Assembly: GCA_040877545.1 (NCBI GenBank)
Contig: JBBDNN010000071.1
Location: forward strand, 1-64,000
Length of the DNA stretch: 64,000 bases
Source: Gracilimonas sp040877545
GTDB lineage: Bacteria; Bacteroidota; Rhodothermia; Balneolales; Balneolaceae
Reading direction: 5' to 3'
Shown here: piece after piece, positions 55,062 to 64,000 of the stretch
How positions within the stretch are numbered: position 1 is the first letter of the stretch
How the letters are laid out: each line of letters starts with the position of its first letter
Notes under the pieces: generated by a model
The model's input: the letters and a program-made list of their open reading frames with translations, nothing else
Database searches by the model: none
Told to the model about the DNA's origin: nothing
Program-made: the position numbers and the translations under genes

Positions 55062-58000
55062 ATGAGAAATAGGGTAAATAAGTACAATAAACTGTTTCTT
55101 CTGCTCATTCCGTTACTTTTGCTTAGCGTGGAATCGTTTGCACAAAATTCAATATCAGGAAGAGTTTTAGATGCAGAAACCTCAGAAAGCTTGCCTGGAG
55201 TAAATATTCTTATTAAAGGAACCAGCACGGGAACCGCAACTGATGCAAACGGTGATTTTGAAATTGCGGTGAAAAGTTTACAAGACACTCTTGTTTTTTC
55301 GTATATAGGGTTTGAAACAGCCATAGTGCCGATTGATGGTGAAACTACTCTGGATGTTGAACTCCATGCTGAGGCACTGACTGGTGAGGAATTGGTAGTT
55401 GTGGGTTATGGCCGGCAGAAAAAGGAAAGCGTAGTAGGGTCTCAGGCTACAATAGAACCTTCTAAAATTCAATCAGCACCTGTCAGAAACCTTAGCACCT
55501 CATTGGCCGGGAAAGTAGCTGGTATCGTTTCGGTTCAGCGAAGCGGTACACCGGGTTTCGATAATGCTGAAATTTGGATACGCGGAATTTCCACCTTTGA
55601 TCAAAATCTGAGCCACCCATTAGTTCTTGTTGATGGTGTTCCTCGTGACTTCAATGATATAGATCCGGAAGATATTGAGAGCTTCTCCATTCTGAAAGAT
55701 GCGTCTGCCACGGCAGTGTATGGTGTGAGAGGCGCAAACGGTGTAATACTCATAAATACAAAAACGGGTAACATTGGAAAGCCAAAGGTGAAAGTGAGGT
55801 ATAATGAAGGTATTACCTCTTTTACCCGGTTACCTGATTTCGCTGATGGTGCCACCTTTATGGAAATGTCTAATGAAGCCCTAACCACGCGGGGCAGCAC
55901 ACCAAGATATTCAGAAGAAGAGATTGAAAAAACCCGCACTGGGGTAGACCCCATGCTATATGCCGATGTAGACTGGTATGATGAGTTGTTTAATAAAACC
56001 GGACAAAGCAGGCAGTTTAACCTTCACCTGAATGGGGGTTCAGAACTGGCCAGTTACTATGTTTCTACAAGTTATTTCAATGAGGTAGGTTTATTCAAAA
56101 CAGATGAATTGACCCGGTACAATTCACAAATCAGTACCACACGTTATAATATGACTTCCAATCTGGTGCTGAATCCTACAAAAACCACTGAGCTGAAACT
56201 TGGAATACAGGGTTATTTAAGTACGGGAAATTTTCCGGGAACAGATGGCGGCACCATTTATAACAACGCTTTTTTTACTACCCCGGTAATTCATCCCCCA
56301 AAATATCCAGATGATAGAATAGCTAATCAGACCGGCGGTGTGCTTCGCAATCCGTATGCCATGCTTACCCAAACCGGTTACCGCACAAATGCTCGGAATC
56401 AGATTTATTCCAATATGCGCATAACCCAAGACCTGGGTATGGTGGTGGAAGGGTTGAATTTCAGCGGGATGTTCTCTTATGATGCATATAATTTCTCAAG
56501 TGACAGACGCGAAAAAAGCCCGGACACCTATATAGTTACAGGAAGAGATGCCGAAGATGAATTGACTTTTTCACAAACTTATATTGGTCAGGAATACCTG
56601 GGTTTTTCAAGGGTAAATAACGGCACACGATCCACTTACCTGGAACTGTCATTAGATTATAATAATGATTTCGGTAATCATAATGTAGGCGGCATGTTGC
56701 TATTTAACCAAAGCGACAGAACTCAAACCCATTCCAATGATTTTATTTCCTCATTGCCTTACAGGTATCGTGGTTTGGCGGGGCGAAGTACGTATTCTTA
56801 CGACAAACGCTATTATCTGGAATTCAATTTCGGGTACAATGGCTCGGAAAATTTTCATCCTGATGAAAGATATGGCTTTTTCCCTTCTTTAGGAGCCGGC
56901 TGGACAATCTCCAACGAGCAATTTTTTCAGCCTGTGAAAAAAGCCATTCAGTATGCAAAAATAAGGTTCTCACATGGCTTAGTGGGCAGCAGTGAATTAT
57001 CAGGTCGCCGTTTTGCTTATCTGGCTACAGTAGCAAATGCTTCAGGTTATACCTTTGGTTCCAATCTCAGTAATTCATATTCGGGTGTTACTATTGGCGA
57101 ATATGCCTCTGATGTAACCTGGGAAACATCAGAAAAAACCAATATAGGGCTTGATCTTTGGATTCTGAATAATTCGGTTAATCTTCAGGTGGATGCTTTC
57201 CGGGAATATCGCTCCGGTATATTTCTGAGAAGAGGTTCATTGCCAAGATATACAGGTATTCTGAATACACCTTACGGCAATGTAGGTATCGTTGAAAATA
57301 AAGGTATTGATGGCTCCCTGAAATATACCGGAAAAGTAGGAAATTTCAGGTTTGAAGCACTGGCAAACGCAAATTATAACCGGAACCTTGTAGTAAGGGA
57401 TGACTTGCCGCCATGGGAACATCCTTGGTTAGAAAGAGAAGGCCGAAAAGTAGGGCAACGCTTCGGCTATGTTGCACTGGGTTTATTTGAAAGCGAAGAG
57501 GAGATAGCCAACAGCCCCGTTCAGTCGGGTGATGTGCGGCCGGGAGACATCAAGTTTAAAGATGTAAGTGGAGACGGAGTAATTAATGATGATGATTTAT
57601 ATCCTATTGGTTACGGCAGTATACCCGAGTGGACCTACGGCTTTGGATTTACGGCAGGCTATAAATCTTTCACAGTTTCAACCTTTTTTCAGGGAGTTGG
57701 GAATGTGGATATTTACCTGAGTGGTGAAGGTCTTCAGCCATTTCACGAGGGACTGAGCAGGGGGAATTTGTACAGTAATATTGAAGACAGGTGGACGGAA
57801 GAAAATCCCGACCCGACGGCTTTTTATCCAAGACTTATGGTAGGTTCGCTGAATCAGAACTACAGGCAAAATTCATGGTGGGTAAGAAACGGAAGGTACT
57901 TAAGGCTGAAGAATGCCCAGATCACTTACTCATTCCCGTCGCAGCTGGTCAGGCGGCTACAAATACGCAATGCTAATGTCTTTTTGTCTGGGGTGAATGT

Positions 58001-58109
58001 GCTCACTTTTAGTGACTTCAAATTATGGGATGTGGAATTAGGTGATGGCCGTGGAGCCGATTACCCTCATACCTCTACCTACAGCCTCGGCATAGAAATT
58101 AATTTTTAA
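55062..58109 (+). CDS. SusC/RagA-type TonB-dependent transporter 2
   Basis: Outer-membrane TonB-dependent porter of 1015 aa. It has a signal peptide (ends VESFAQN), a carboxypeptidase-regulatory-like domain (ISGRVLDAETSESLPGVNIL), and a plug with ELVVVGYGRQKKESVVGSQA and LKDASATAVYGVRGANGV. The beta-barrel ends STYSLGIEINF. It shares this plan with SusC 1 and SusC 3 but with quite different barrel loops, so a different ligand is expected. Its SusD partner starts 24 bases downstream. No degradative enzyme gene is adjacent in the window. Confidence 0.95.
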   Translation: MRNRVNKYNKLFLLLIPLLLLSVESFAQNSISGRVLDAETSESLPGVNILIKGTSTGTATDANGDFEIAVKSLQDTLVFSYIGFETAIVPIDGETTLDVELHAEALTGEELVVVGYGRQKKESVVGSQATIEPSKIQSAPVRNLSTSLAGKVAGIVSVQRSGTPGFDNAEIWIRGISTFDQNLSHPLVLVDGVPRDFNDIDPEDIESFSILKDASATAVYGVRGANGVILINTKTGNIGKPKVKVRYNEGITSFTRLPDFADGATFMEMSNEALTTRGSTPRYSEEEIEKTRTGVDPMLYADVDWYDELFNKTGQSRQFNLHLNGGSELASYYVSTSYFNEVGLFKTDELTRYNSQISTTRYNMTSNLVLNPTKTTELKLGIQGYLSTGNFPGTDGGTIYNNAFFTTPVIHPPKYPDDRIANQTGGVLRNPYAMLTQTGYRTNARNQIYSNMRITQDLGMVVEGLNFSGMFSYDAYNFSSDRREKSPDTYIVTGRDAEDELTFSQTYIGQEYLGFSRVNNGTRSTYLELSLDYNNDFGNHNVGGMLLFNQSDRTQTHSNDFISSLPYRYRGLAGRSTYSYDKRYYLEFNFGYNGSENFHPDERYGFFPSLGAGWTISNEQFFQPVKKAIQYAKIRFSHGLVGSSELSGRRFAYLATVANASGYTFGSNLSNSYSGVTIGEYASDVTWETSEKTNIGLDLWILNNSVNLQVDAFREYRSGIFLRRGSLPRYTGILNTPYGNVGIVENKGIDGSLKYTGKVGNFRFEALANANYNRNLVVRDDLPPWEHPWLEREGRKVGQRFGYVALGLFESEEEIANSPVQSGDVRPGDIKFKDVSGDGVINDDDLYPIGYGSIPEWTYGFGFTAGYKSFTVSTFFQGVGNVDIYLSGEGLQPFHEGLSRGNLYSNIEDRWTEENPDPTAFYPRLMVGSLNQNYRQNSWWVRNGRYLRLKNAQITYSFPSQLVRRLQIRNANVFLSGVNVLTFSDFKLWDVELGDGRGADYPHTSTYSLGIEINF

Positions 58110-58132
58110 AAAAACAGAAAACAGGTTCGAAG

Positions 58133-59941
58133 ATGGGTAAACTAATATTGTTAACAAGTGTATTGCTGGTGGTTTTGATAGTCAGTTCCTGTGACGGGTT
58201 TCTGAATCAGGTGCCGGATGATCGCTTAACAATGGAACAGGTTTTTGACCGTAGAGACCTGTCGGAGCAGTATCTGGCAAATATTTACAATTATATCCGC
58301 GATGAGTCTTTTAAAACACGAGACGCTCCGTGGGACGGTCTCTCAGATGATATTGACATTACCTACGACCGTGCCAATTACCATACATATCAGATGAACC
58401 TTGGCAGCTGGACACCTTCCGATGGATATTATGATTACTGGCAGCATTATTATGCCGGCATCAGAAAAGCCACCCATTTTATTAATAATATTGACGGGAA
58501 TGAGGAAATACTCCGGTTGTCCGATGGTGAACAGCTGATAGACAGATTTAAAGCTGAAGCAAGATTCCTGCGGGCATTCTATTATTTTAATTTACTGAGG
58601 CAGTACGGACCGGTTATAATAATCGGGGATAAAGAAATACCAGAAGATATGCCCCTGAAAGATATGCAGTTTATACGTAGTTCATATGATGAATCGGTGG
58701 ATTATATAATAGAGGAGTTGGAAATAGCTGAAGAAAATCTGCCATTTCATTTCACTCAGCAATCATCACAGGATTATGGCAGAGCTACTCAGACTATGAG
58801 TATGGCAGTCAAAAGCAGAATGTTATTATATGCTGCAAGCCCCCAGTTTAATGGAAATGAAGACTATGCGACTTTTCAGAATCCGGATGGAAAACAGCTT
58901 ATCAGCACCACTTATAATCATGAAAAATGGAAAAGTGCAGCCGATGCAGCTAAAGAAATAATTAATACCGGTGCGTTTGATCTCTATAAAGTTTACAGTG
59001 AAGGCGAAATTGACCCGTTGTTATCATGCCGCAATGTCTTTTTGGTACCATGGAATGATGAAGTCATCTTTGTACGTCCTTCAAATAATTTATTTGCGGG
59101 TGAACGTACCCAAACTCCGCGATCCGGTGGTGGATATGCAGGCGTTGGTGTTACACAGCAATTAGTGGATGCCTTCCATATGGAAGACGGAGAACTGCCC
59201 ATACTTGGTTATAATTCTGATGGTTCCCCTGTAATCAATCCGGAGGCAAATTATACTGAAGAAGGATTTTCAACTGAAGAAGGCGAATACACACGCTCAG
59301 GCACCTATAACATGTATGTGAATCGCGAGCCTCGCTTTTATGTGAACGTCATTTACAACAGAAGTCAGTGGATCAATACCAGTGAAGGAGTGAAAATAGT
59401 TGGCACCCACTACACAGGCGAATCCGGCAAACGAGGTGATTTTAATTACTCCAGAACCGGTTACATAGCCAAAAAATATGTTCATCCAGATACCAACCCG
59501 CGAATTAATGAACACACTTCCCGGCCGTATTTAATGTACCGCTATGCAGAAGTGCTACTTAACTATATAGAAGCCCTGAATGAATATGATCCAGGTCATT
59601 CTGATATTCTAAATTATCTAAATGAAATTCGGGAACGTGCCGGAATACCAGCTATCCAGAGTGGGTTAAATCAGGAAGAAATGCGTGAGATTATTCGTAG
59701 AGAACGCAGAGTTGAATTAGCAAATGAACAGCTTCGGTATTTTGATACGCGCCGTTGGAAAATTGCGGAAGAAACTGATGGTGGGGAATTTTATGGAATG
59801 GATATTGATTCGGATCCCCCGGAGTTTTATAAAAGAACAGCATTTGAAACAAGAGTATTCCAAAAAAAACATTACCTCTTCCCAATTGCTCAATTTGAAC
59901 TTGACCGGAATAGTAATCTTGTGCAAAATCCTGGATGGTAA
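58133..59941 (+). CDS. SusD/RagB-like lipoprotein 2
   Basis: Surface ligand-binding lipoprotein of 602 aa, partner of SusC 2. The lipobox is VSSC with Cys near residue 20. SusD landmarks include FLNQVPDDRLTMEQVFDRRD, FKAEARFLRAFYYFNLLRQYG and the C-terminal ERRVELANEQLRYFDTRRWK. There is no inserted domain such as the one in SusD 1. The stop is followed by about 510 bases without a gene before the next SusC. Confidence 0.93.
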   Translation: MGKLILLTSVLLVVLIVSSCDGFLNQVPDDRLTMEQVFDRRDLSEQYLANIYNYIRDESFKTRDAPWDGLSDDIDITYDRANYHTYQMNLGSWTPSDGYYDYWQHYYAGIRKATHFINNIDGNEEILRLSDGEQLIDRFKAEARFLRAFYYFNLLRQYGPVIIIGDKEIPEDMPLKDMQFIRSSYDESVDYIIEELEIAEENLPFHFTQQSSQDYGRATQTMSMAVKSRMLLYAASPQFNGNEDYATFQNPDGKQLISTTYNHEKWKSAADAAKEIINTGAFDLYKVYSEGEIDPLLSCRNVFLVPWNDEVIFVRPSNNLFAGERTQTPRSGGGYAGVGVTQQLVDAFHMEDGELPILGYNSDGSPVINPEANYTEEGFSTEEGEYTRSGTYNMYVNREPRFYVNVIYNRSQWINTSEGVKIVGTHYTGESGKRGDFNYSRTGYIAKKYVHPDTNPRINEHTSRPYLMYRYAEVLLNYIEALNEYDPGHSDILNYLNEIRERAGIPAIQSGLNQEEMREIIRRERRVELANEQLRYFDTRRWKIAEETDGGEFYGMDIDSDPPEFYKRTAFETRVFQKKHYLFPIAQFELDRNSNLVQNPGW

Positions 59942-60452
59942 AAAATTTACCAAAATTCTCTGTTTTTAAAATTTAACTTCATTTACAAAAATAAATCTGG
60001 TTTTATTCAAGTTGGGTTGGAGTTGGGAAAACATGCTCGTCACATATCTAAGCTTCATTAAGCAATATATTCATTGTGAATTTAATTTCTACACCAGCAA
60101 AGGATGCGTTTTACATATAATTTATTTATAAACTTTCACGAAAAAGCTTAATGGATTAGGTGAAAGTGATAATTAATCTAATTCATAGTGTTATAAGTAG
60201 TTTTGTCCATTATTTCACAAATATTCTCCATTTATTTATAGGGTAGTAATCTGTTAAGATGAAGTAGGATAGATGAATTAAGAAAATGATGTTTGTTTGT
60301 ATTCAGAGCTATATATAAGCTAATAAGAAAGCGCTTCCCTAAAGTTATATGTTTTTAGGAGTGTTTGCATTTTGCGAAAGCAGAAGTTGCCATCAAACAA
60401 TGATGATTATTTAAAAGTATAAATGTAAATAAAACCGGATAAGGGTAAGACT
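59942..60452. other. 511-bp intergenic region with a LacI-like half-palindrome
   Basis: No gene seen. It lies between SusD 2 and SusC 3 and probably holds the SusC 3 promoter. GAAAGCGCTTCC at 60327-60338 contains the 8-bp palindrome AAGCGCTT, reminiscent of LacI/CcpA-type operators, but it is short and imperfect. It differs from the ATGTAAAC sites of the first locus. Confidence 0.3.
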
Positions 60453-63400
60453 ATGAAGTTTAAGATCCATAAACACTCAAAATTCTTCTTTTTATTATTG
60501 TTGACTTTTTGTTTTTGGCACAATAAAGCTGTAGCTCAAAATGCAGTTACAGGTACAGTGTATGAGGCCGAAGACTCTGAAACAATGCCAGGGGTAAATA
60601 TAGTTTTAAAAGGAACTACAAAAGGTACTTCTACTGATGTAAATGGCGAATTTAGACTAGAAGTAGAAAGTTTACAAGATACTTTAGTATTCTCCTATGT
60701 GGGGTATCAAACTTTAACTGTGCCAATCAATGGTCAATCCAATTTAACTGTAGAATTGCATCCACAAGCTATCTCAGGAGATGATATGATAGTTGTAGGC
60801 TATGGTGTGCAAAAAAGAACTTCATTAACAAGTTCAGTTTCAGATATTAGTGCCGAACAAATTGAAAATCGCCCAATTTCAAACAGCCGGGAAGCTCTTC
60901 AGGGTCTGGCTCCCGGTTTAACGGTTATGAACAAAGGGGGAGCTCCCGGGGCTGAGGATATCAGGTTCCGTATGAGAGGCCTTACCACAATTGGTGATAA
61001 TGAACCCTTAATTGTTGTGGATGGTGCAGAACAGCGCTTTTATGATCTTGATCCTAATGAAATTGAATCAATCTCTATTTTAAAAGATGCCTCGGCTACA
61101 GCTATTTATGGCTCGCGTGGTGCAAATGGTGTGATTCTGGTTACTACAAAAGGAGGTCAGCAGGGAGAATTCAGTGTTTCATATGATGGTTATCTTGCCA
61201 TTCAGGAATTAGCTCACAGGCCTGAACACCTGGGGCTGGAAGAATATATGAACCTGCTGAACGTGGCAGAAGAAAATGCTAGCGGTAATCCTGTCTGGAC
61301 AGAAGAGGAAATCGATGAATATGTGAATGCGGATGACCGCTACGAATATCCTCTTCCCAATGCATTCTGGGATGCTTTATTTTCCCCGGCACTGCAGCAA
61401 AATCATACTGTTGCTGTAAGTGGAGGAACTGATCGGCTTAACATGCGTTTTTCCACCAACTTTTTTGATCAGGACGGGATATTGCCAAACTTCAGTGCAA
61501 GCGGTCTTGGTGCAAATTTAAAGGCTAATGTTAAAGTAAGTGAAGCGTTTAATGTGGATGCGCGATTCGGTTACCGGCAGCGCGAAGAAATACAACCTTA
61601 TAATGCCGGTGATGTATATTGGGGTTTATGGCAGCACTCTGAGTGGACCGTGCCGAAATATCCCGATGGTACTTATGGTATAAGTGCCTCAAATACAAAC
61701 CCCCTTATGTTTGCAGAGGCTTCGGGAACTTATACTGAATTGAGAGATTATCTTTCTACGAATATTAAAGCTGAACTGGAACCTATGGCAGGCCTCAGTA
61801 TATCATCTCAGCTGGCTGGATATGTGCAGACTGATGAAAGAGAAGGTCATAGAAAATCTATTGAAGTACGTGATTATTACGATCCTGAGGTTACTGCCTA
61901 CGAACGGGAAATTAATAGCCTCAATGAGGTAAGAGCCAGAAATTCAAGATACACCTGGAATAATCTGGTTAACTATCAGGTGGATGTTCAGCAGCATGCT
62001 GTTACTGCTCTTTTAGGTCACTCTGAAATAAGAGTTGATAATAACTCTTTGATAGGCTATCGAGAAATGTTTTACAATAACGAATTACCAGTTTTATCCG
62101 CCGGTCCTGTAGAAAATCAGGAAGCTACAGGTGGAGAAAGCGAAGAATCTCTTCGCTCTTTCTTTGGCAGACTGAACTACAGTTTTGACGACAAATACAT
62201 TTTTGAAGCAAACGGCCGCTATGATGGTTCTTCAAAATTCTACGGTGCTGATAATCAGTATGGTTTTTTCCCGTCATTTTCAGCTGCATGGCGACTTTCA
62301 GAGGAAGAATTTTGGAATCCATTGGTTGATGTGGTAAATGAATTTAAGCTGCGTGGTTCGTGGGGAGAAACCGGAAATAACTCGGTTGGTTTATACACCT
62401 TCTTTGATGGTTTAGGCAATCGCTCATATAACTTTAATGGAAATGTGGTGGATACTTATTACCAAAGCAATATTCCTAATGTTAACCTTACATGGGAAAC
62501 CACTACACAGACAGATGTTGGTTTTGATTTAGCTATGTTTGATAACAAAGTGAATCTCGCATTCGATTACTTTAATAAAAGAACTGAGGGAATTCTGTTA
62601 AATCTACCCATTCCCGGTGTGGTTGGTATGAACGCGCCGCCGCAGAATGCCGGTGTGGTTGATAACTGGGGCTGGGAAATAGAGCTTGACTTGCGAAATT
62701 ATAATCAGGGAAGCGATTTTGGTTATTCGATAACTGCTCAGTTAGCTGATGTAAAGAATAAAGTGGTTGATCTGGCTGGCACAGGTCCATATATCTACGG
62801 AAGTAATATTTGGGAAATAGCGCAGGAAGGCAAACCGCTTTACTCTTACTATGGTTATGTAACAGATGGTTTTTTTGAAAGCTACGAGCAAATAGAAGAA
62901 TACGGAGATGCCGTCTGGGATCCCGGAAATATGCATCCCGGTGATATTATTTATAAAGATCTGAATGATGATGGTGAAATAACACCAGATGGCGACCGTG
63001 ATATTATTGGAAATCAGATGCCCCGATATACTTTTGGTTTAAACACTGATTTCAGCTACAAAAACTTTGGTCTCAATTTATTTTTCCAGGGTGTAGGAGA
63101 TGTGGATGTGGTATTCTTCGGCCCTATCAGAGAAGGTGGTATCTGGGGAATGTTTAATTTCACACCGGAAATAGCCGGCGATTACTGGACCGAAGACAAT
63201 CGTGATGCTCTATTTCCACGTCCCGAAATGCGGACTCAAAAAAATACCCGTACCAGTGATTATTGGGTTGTTGACGGCTCATATATCAAATTAAAAAATG
63301 CTCAATTAAGCTATAACATTCCTTCACATATATTGAGCAGAGTCGGGATTAACAATATGCGTTTATATGTAAGTGCTACCAACCTGTTTACACTTTCAGA

Positions 63401-63503
63401 AGTTACAAAGTGGGGAATAGATCCTGAGTCTTCTACCAGTGAGCGGCTCAATTATTATCCGCAGACCCGACATTACACTGCTGGCGTAAATATCAAGTTT
63501 TAA
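60453..63503 (+). CDS. SusC/RagA-type TonB-dependent transporter 3
   Basis: Outer-membrane TonB-dependent porter of 1016 aa. The signal peptide ends KAVAQN. The carboxypeptidase-regulatory-like domain follows (VTGTVYEAEDSETMPGVNIV), then the plug (DDMIVVGYGVQKRTSLTSSV, LKDASATAIYGSRGANGV) and a barrel ending RHYTAGVNIKF. It is followed after 18 bases by a SusD gene. It forms a separate transport unit from SusC 2, with its own leader region. The substrate cannot be told from the sequence. Confidence 0.95.
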   Translation: MKFKIHKHSKFFFLLLLTFCFWHNKAVAQNAVTGTVYEAEDSETMPGVNIVLKGTTKGTSTDVNGEFRLEVESLQDTLVFSYVGYQTLTVPINGQSNLTVELHPQAISGDDMIVVGYGVQKRTSLTSSVSDISAEQIENRPISNSREALQGLAPGLTVMNKGGAPGAEDIRFRMRGLTTIGDNEPLIVVDGAEQRFYDLDPNEIESISILKDASATAIYGSRGANGVILVTTKGGQQGEFSVSYDGYLAIQELAHRPEHLGLEEYMNLLNVAEENASGNPVWTEEEIDEYVNADDRYEYPLPNAFWDALFSPALQQNHTVAVSGGTDRLNMRFSTNFFDQDGILPNFSASGLGANLKANVKVSEAFNVDARFGYRQREEIQPYNAGDVYWGLWQHSEWTVPKYPDGTYGISASNTNPLMFAEASGTYTELRDYLSTNIKAELEPMAGLSISSQLAGYVQTDEREGHRKSIEVRDYYDPEVTAYEREINSLNEVRARNSRYTWNNLVNYQVDVQQHAVTALLGHSEIRVDNNSLIGYREMFYNNELPVLSAGPVENQEATGGESEESLRSFFGRLNYSFDDKYIFEANGRYDGSSKFYGADNQYGFFPSFSAAWRLSEEEFWNPLVDVVNEFKLRGSWGETGNNSVGLYTFFDGLGNRSYNFNGNVVDTYYQSNIPNVNLTWETTTQTDVGFDLAMFDNKVNLAFDYFNKRTEGILLNLPIPGVVGMNAPPQNAGVVDNWGWEIELDLRNYNQGSDFGYSITAQLADVKNKVVDLAGTGPYIYGSNIWEIAQEGKPLYSYYGYVTDGFFESYEQIEEYGDAVWDPGNMHPGDIIYKDLNDDGEITPDGDRDIIGNQMPRYTFGLNTDFSYKNFGLNLFFQGVGDVDVVFFGPIREGGIWGMFNFTPEIAGDYWTEDNRDALFPRPEMRTQKNTRTSDYWVVDGSYIKLKNAQLSYNIPSHILSRVGINNMRLYVSATNLFTLSEVTKWGIDPESSTSERLNYYPQTRHYTAGVNIKF

Positions 63504-63521
63504 TTAAAAAACAGCTTAATT

Positions 63522-64000
63522 ATGAATTTCAATCAAATAGTTAATAAAAGTTTAGTTTTGATGGCAGTAATTTTTGTTTTTGCCTTTGCATCAGGCTGTG
63601 ATAATGATCTGCTGAATACCGCTCCTAATGACAGACTATCTTCAGAAACCTTCTGGAACTCTGAAGAAGATGCCGAATACATGGTGAACGACCTCTACAC
63701 TTATTTACCTGGTACTTATACATTACTCTGGGATGGAATGTCAGATATAGCCATACCAAACAACATCTGGATAAATGAAGTAGATTATGTTCGAGGGCAA
63801 CAGGATGGTGAATCAGCCGTGGGTAAAAGTCACTGGAACAACAGCTACAGAGCCATCAGGGGAGCCAATAACTTTCTGGCTAATGTAGATGATGTTTTTG
63901 AAAACTCTGAAACACCAGTAAACGAGGATTTAATAAATCGTTTTAAAGGCGAGGCCCGTGTGCTCAGAGCATTCAAATATTTGCAATTAGTAACTGTATT
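63522..64000 (+). CDS. SusD/RagB-like lipoprotein 3 (partial, runs off window)
   Basis: First about 159 codons of a SusD-type lipoprotein. The leader ends in FASGC, then the N-terminal SusD region follows (NDRLSSETFWNSEEDAEYMV, WNNSYRAIRGANNFLANVDD, FKGEARVLRAFKYLQLV). The gene continues past position 64000. It pairs with SusC 3, 18 bases upstream. Confidence 0.9.
   Translation, partial: MNFNQIVNKSLVLMAVIFVFAFASGCDNDLLNTAPNDRLSSETFWNSEEDAEYMVNDLYTYLPGTYTLLWDGMSDIAIPNNIWINEVDYVRGQQDGESAVGKSHWNNSYRAIRGANNFLANVDDVFENSETPVNEDLINRFKGEARVLRAFKYLQLVTV

Noticed and set aside
60327..60338. GAAAGCGCTTCC as an operator for SusC 3
   Set aside because: Only the central 8 bases are palindromic, there is no second copy and no regulator gene nearby. 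It is noted but not called as a site.

Overview
The window looks like chromosomal DNA from a marine or halophilic member of the Bacteroidota-related phyla, most likely Balneolota (Balneolaceae) or a close relative. The support is three SusC/SusD outer-membrane uptake pairs, many secreted proteins ending in a type IX secretion (T9SS) sorting domain with the YPNPFNP signature, lipoproteins with a Cys lipobox, a PID-CTERM miniprotein and modest GC. The assignment comes from gene content only; no 16S rRNA or tRNA gene was found.

Positions 1-7900 carry housekeeping and small accessory genes: a RES/Xre toxin-antitoxin pair, peptide chain release factor 3 (prfC), a repeat-containing lipoprotein, a zinc-protease lipoprotein, DNA polymerase IV (dinB), a stand-alone receiver protein and a PHP-type metallohydrolase lipoprotein.

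Positions 8000-33500 form one long, almost entirely co-directional polysaccharide utilization locus. Its order is: LacI regulator, two sulfatases, SusC, a SusD with what looks like an inserted PDZ domain, a third sulfatase, a DUF4185-like lipoprotein, an unrecognised secreted protein, a FucP-like permease, a GH172 enzyme, a T9SS surface protein, a second GH172 with a C-terminal binding module, a DUF6786-like lipoprotein, an FGGY pentulose kinase, FucI and a formylglycine-generating enzyme. A 16-bp perfect palindrome typical of LacI operators lies upstream of the first sulfatase, and a degenerate copy lies upstream of lacI. The enzymes suggest a pathway. Sulfatases, activated by the locus's own FGE, would remove sulfate. 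GH172 enzymes would release D-arabinofuranose (or a related furanose). FucP would import it, FucI would isomerise D-arabinose to D-ribulose, and the kinase would make D-ribulose 5-phosphate. An L-fucose substrate is the main alternative, but no fucosidase or fuculose-phosphate aldolase is present.

Positions 33500-47500 hold a GLUG-repeat T9SS protein, a five-PAS hybrid histidine kinase, a small YgiT-like protein and a decayed integrase. They also hold a chaperone-usher-like cluster: two DUF4402 pilin-like proteins, a PapD-like chaperone and an usher-like protein ending in a SPOR domain. A second histidine kinase there has been wrecked by an IS30-type insertion and deletion, and a PID-CTERM miniprotein follows.

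Positions 47500-54700, on the minus strand, carry a decayed T9SS protein and three LamG-like T9SS surface proteins, most followed by clear intrinsic terminators. Two of these share about 960 bp of almost identical DNA. Positions 55000-64000 carry two more SusC/SusD pairs with no enzymes in between; the last SusD runs off the window.
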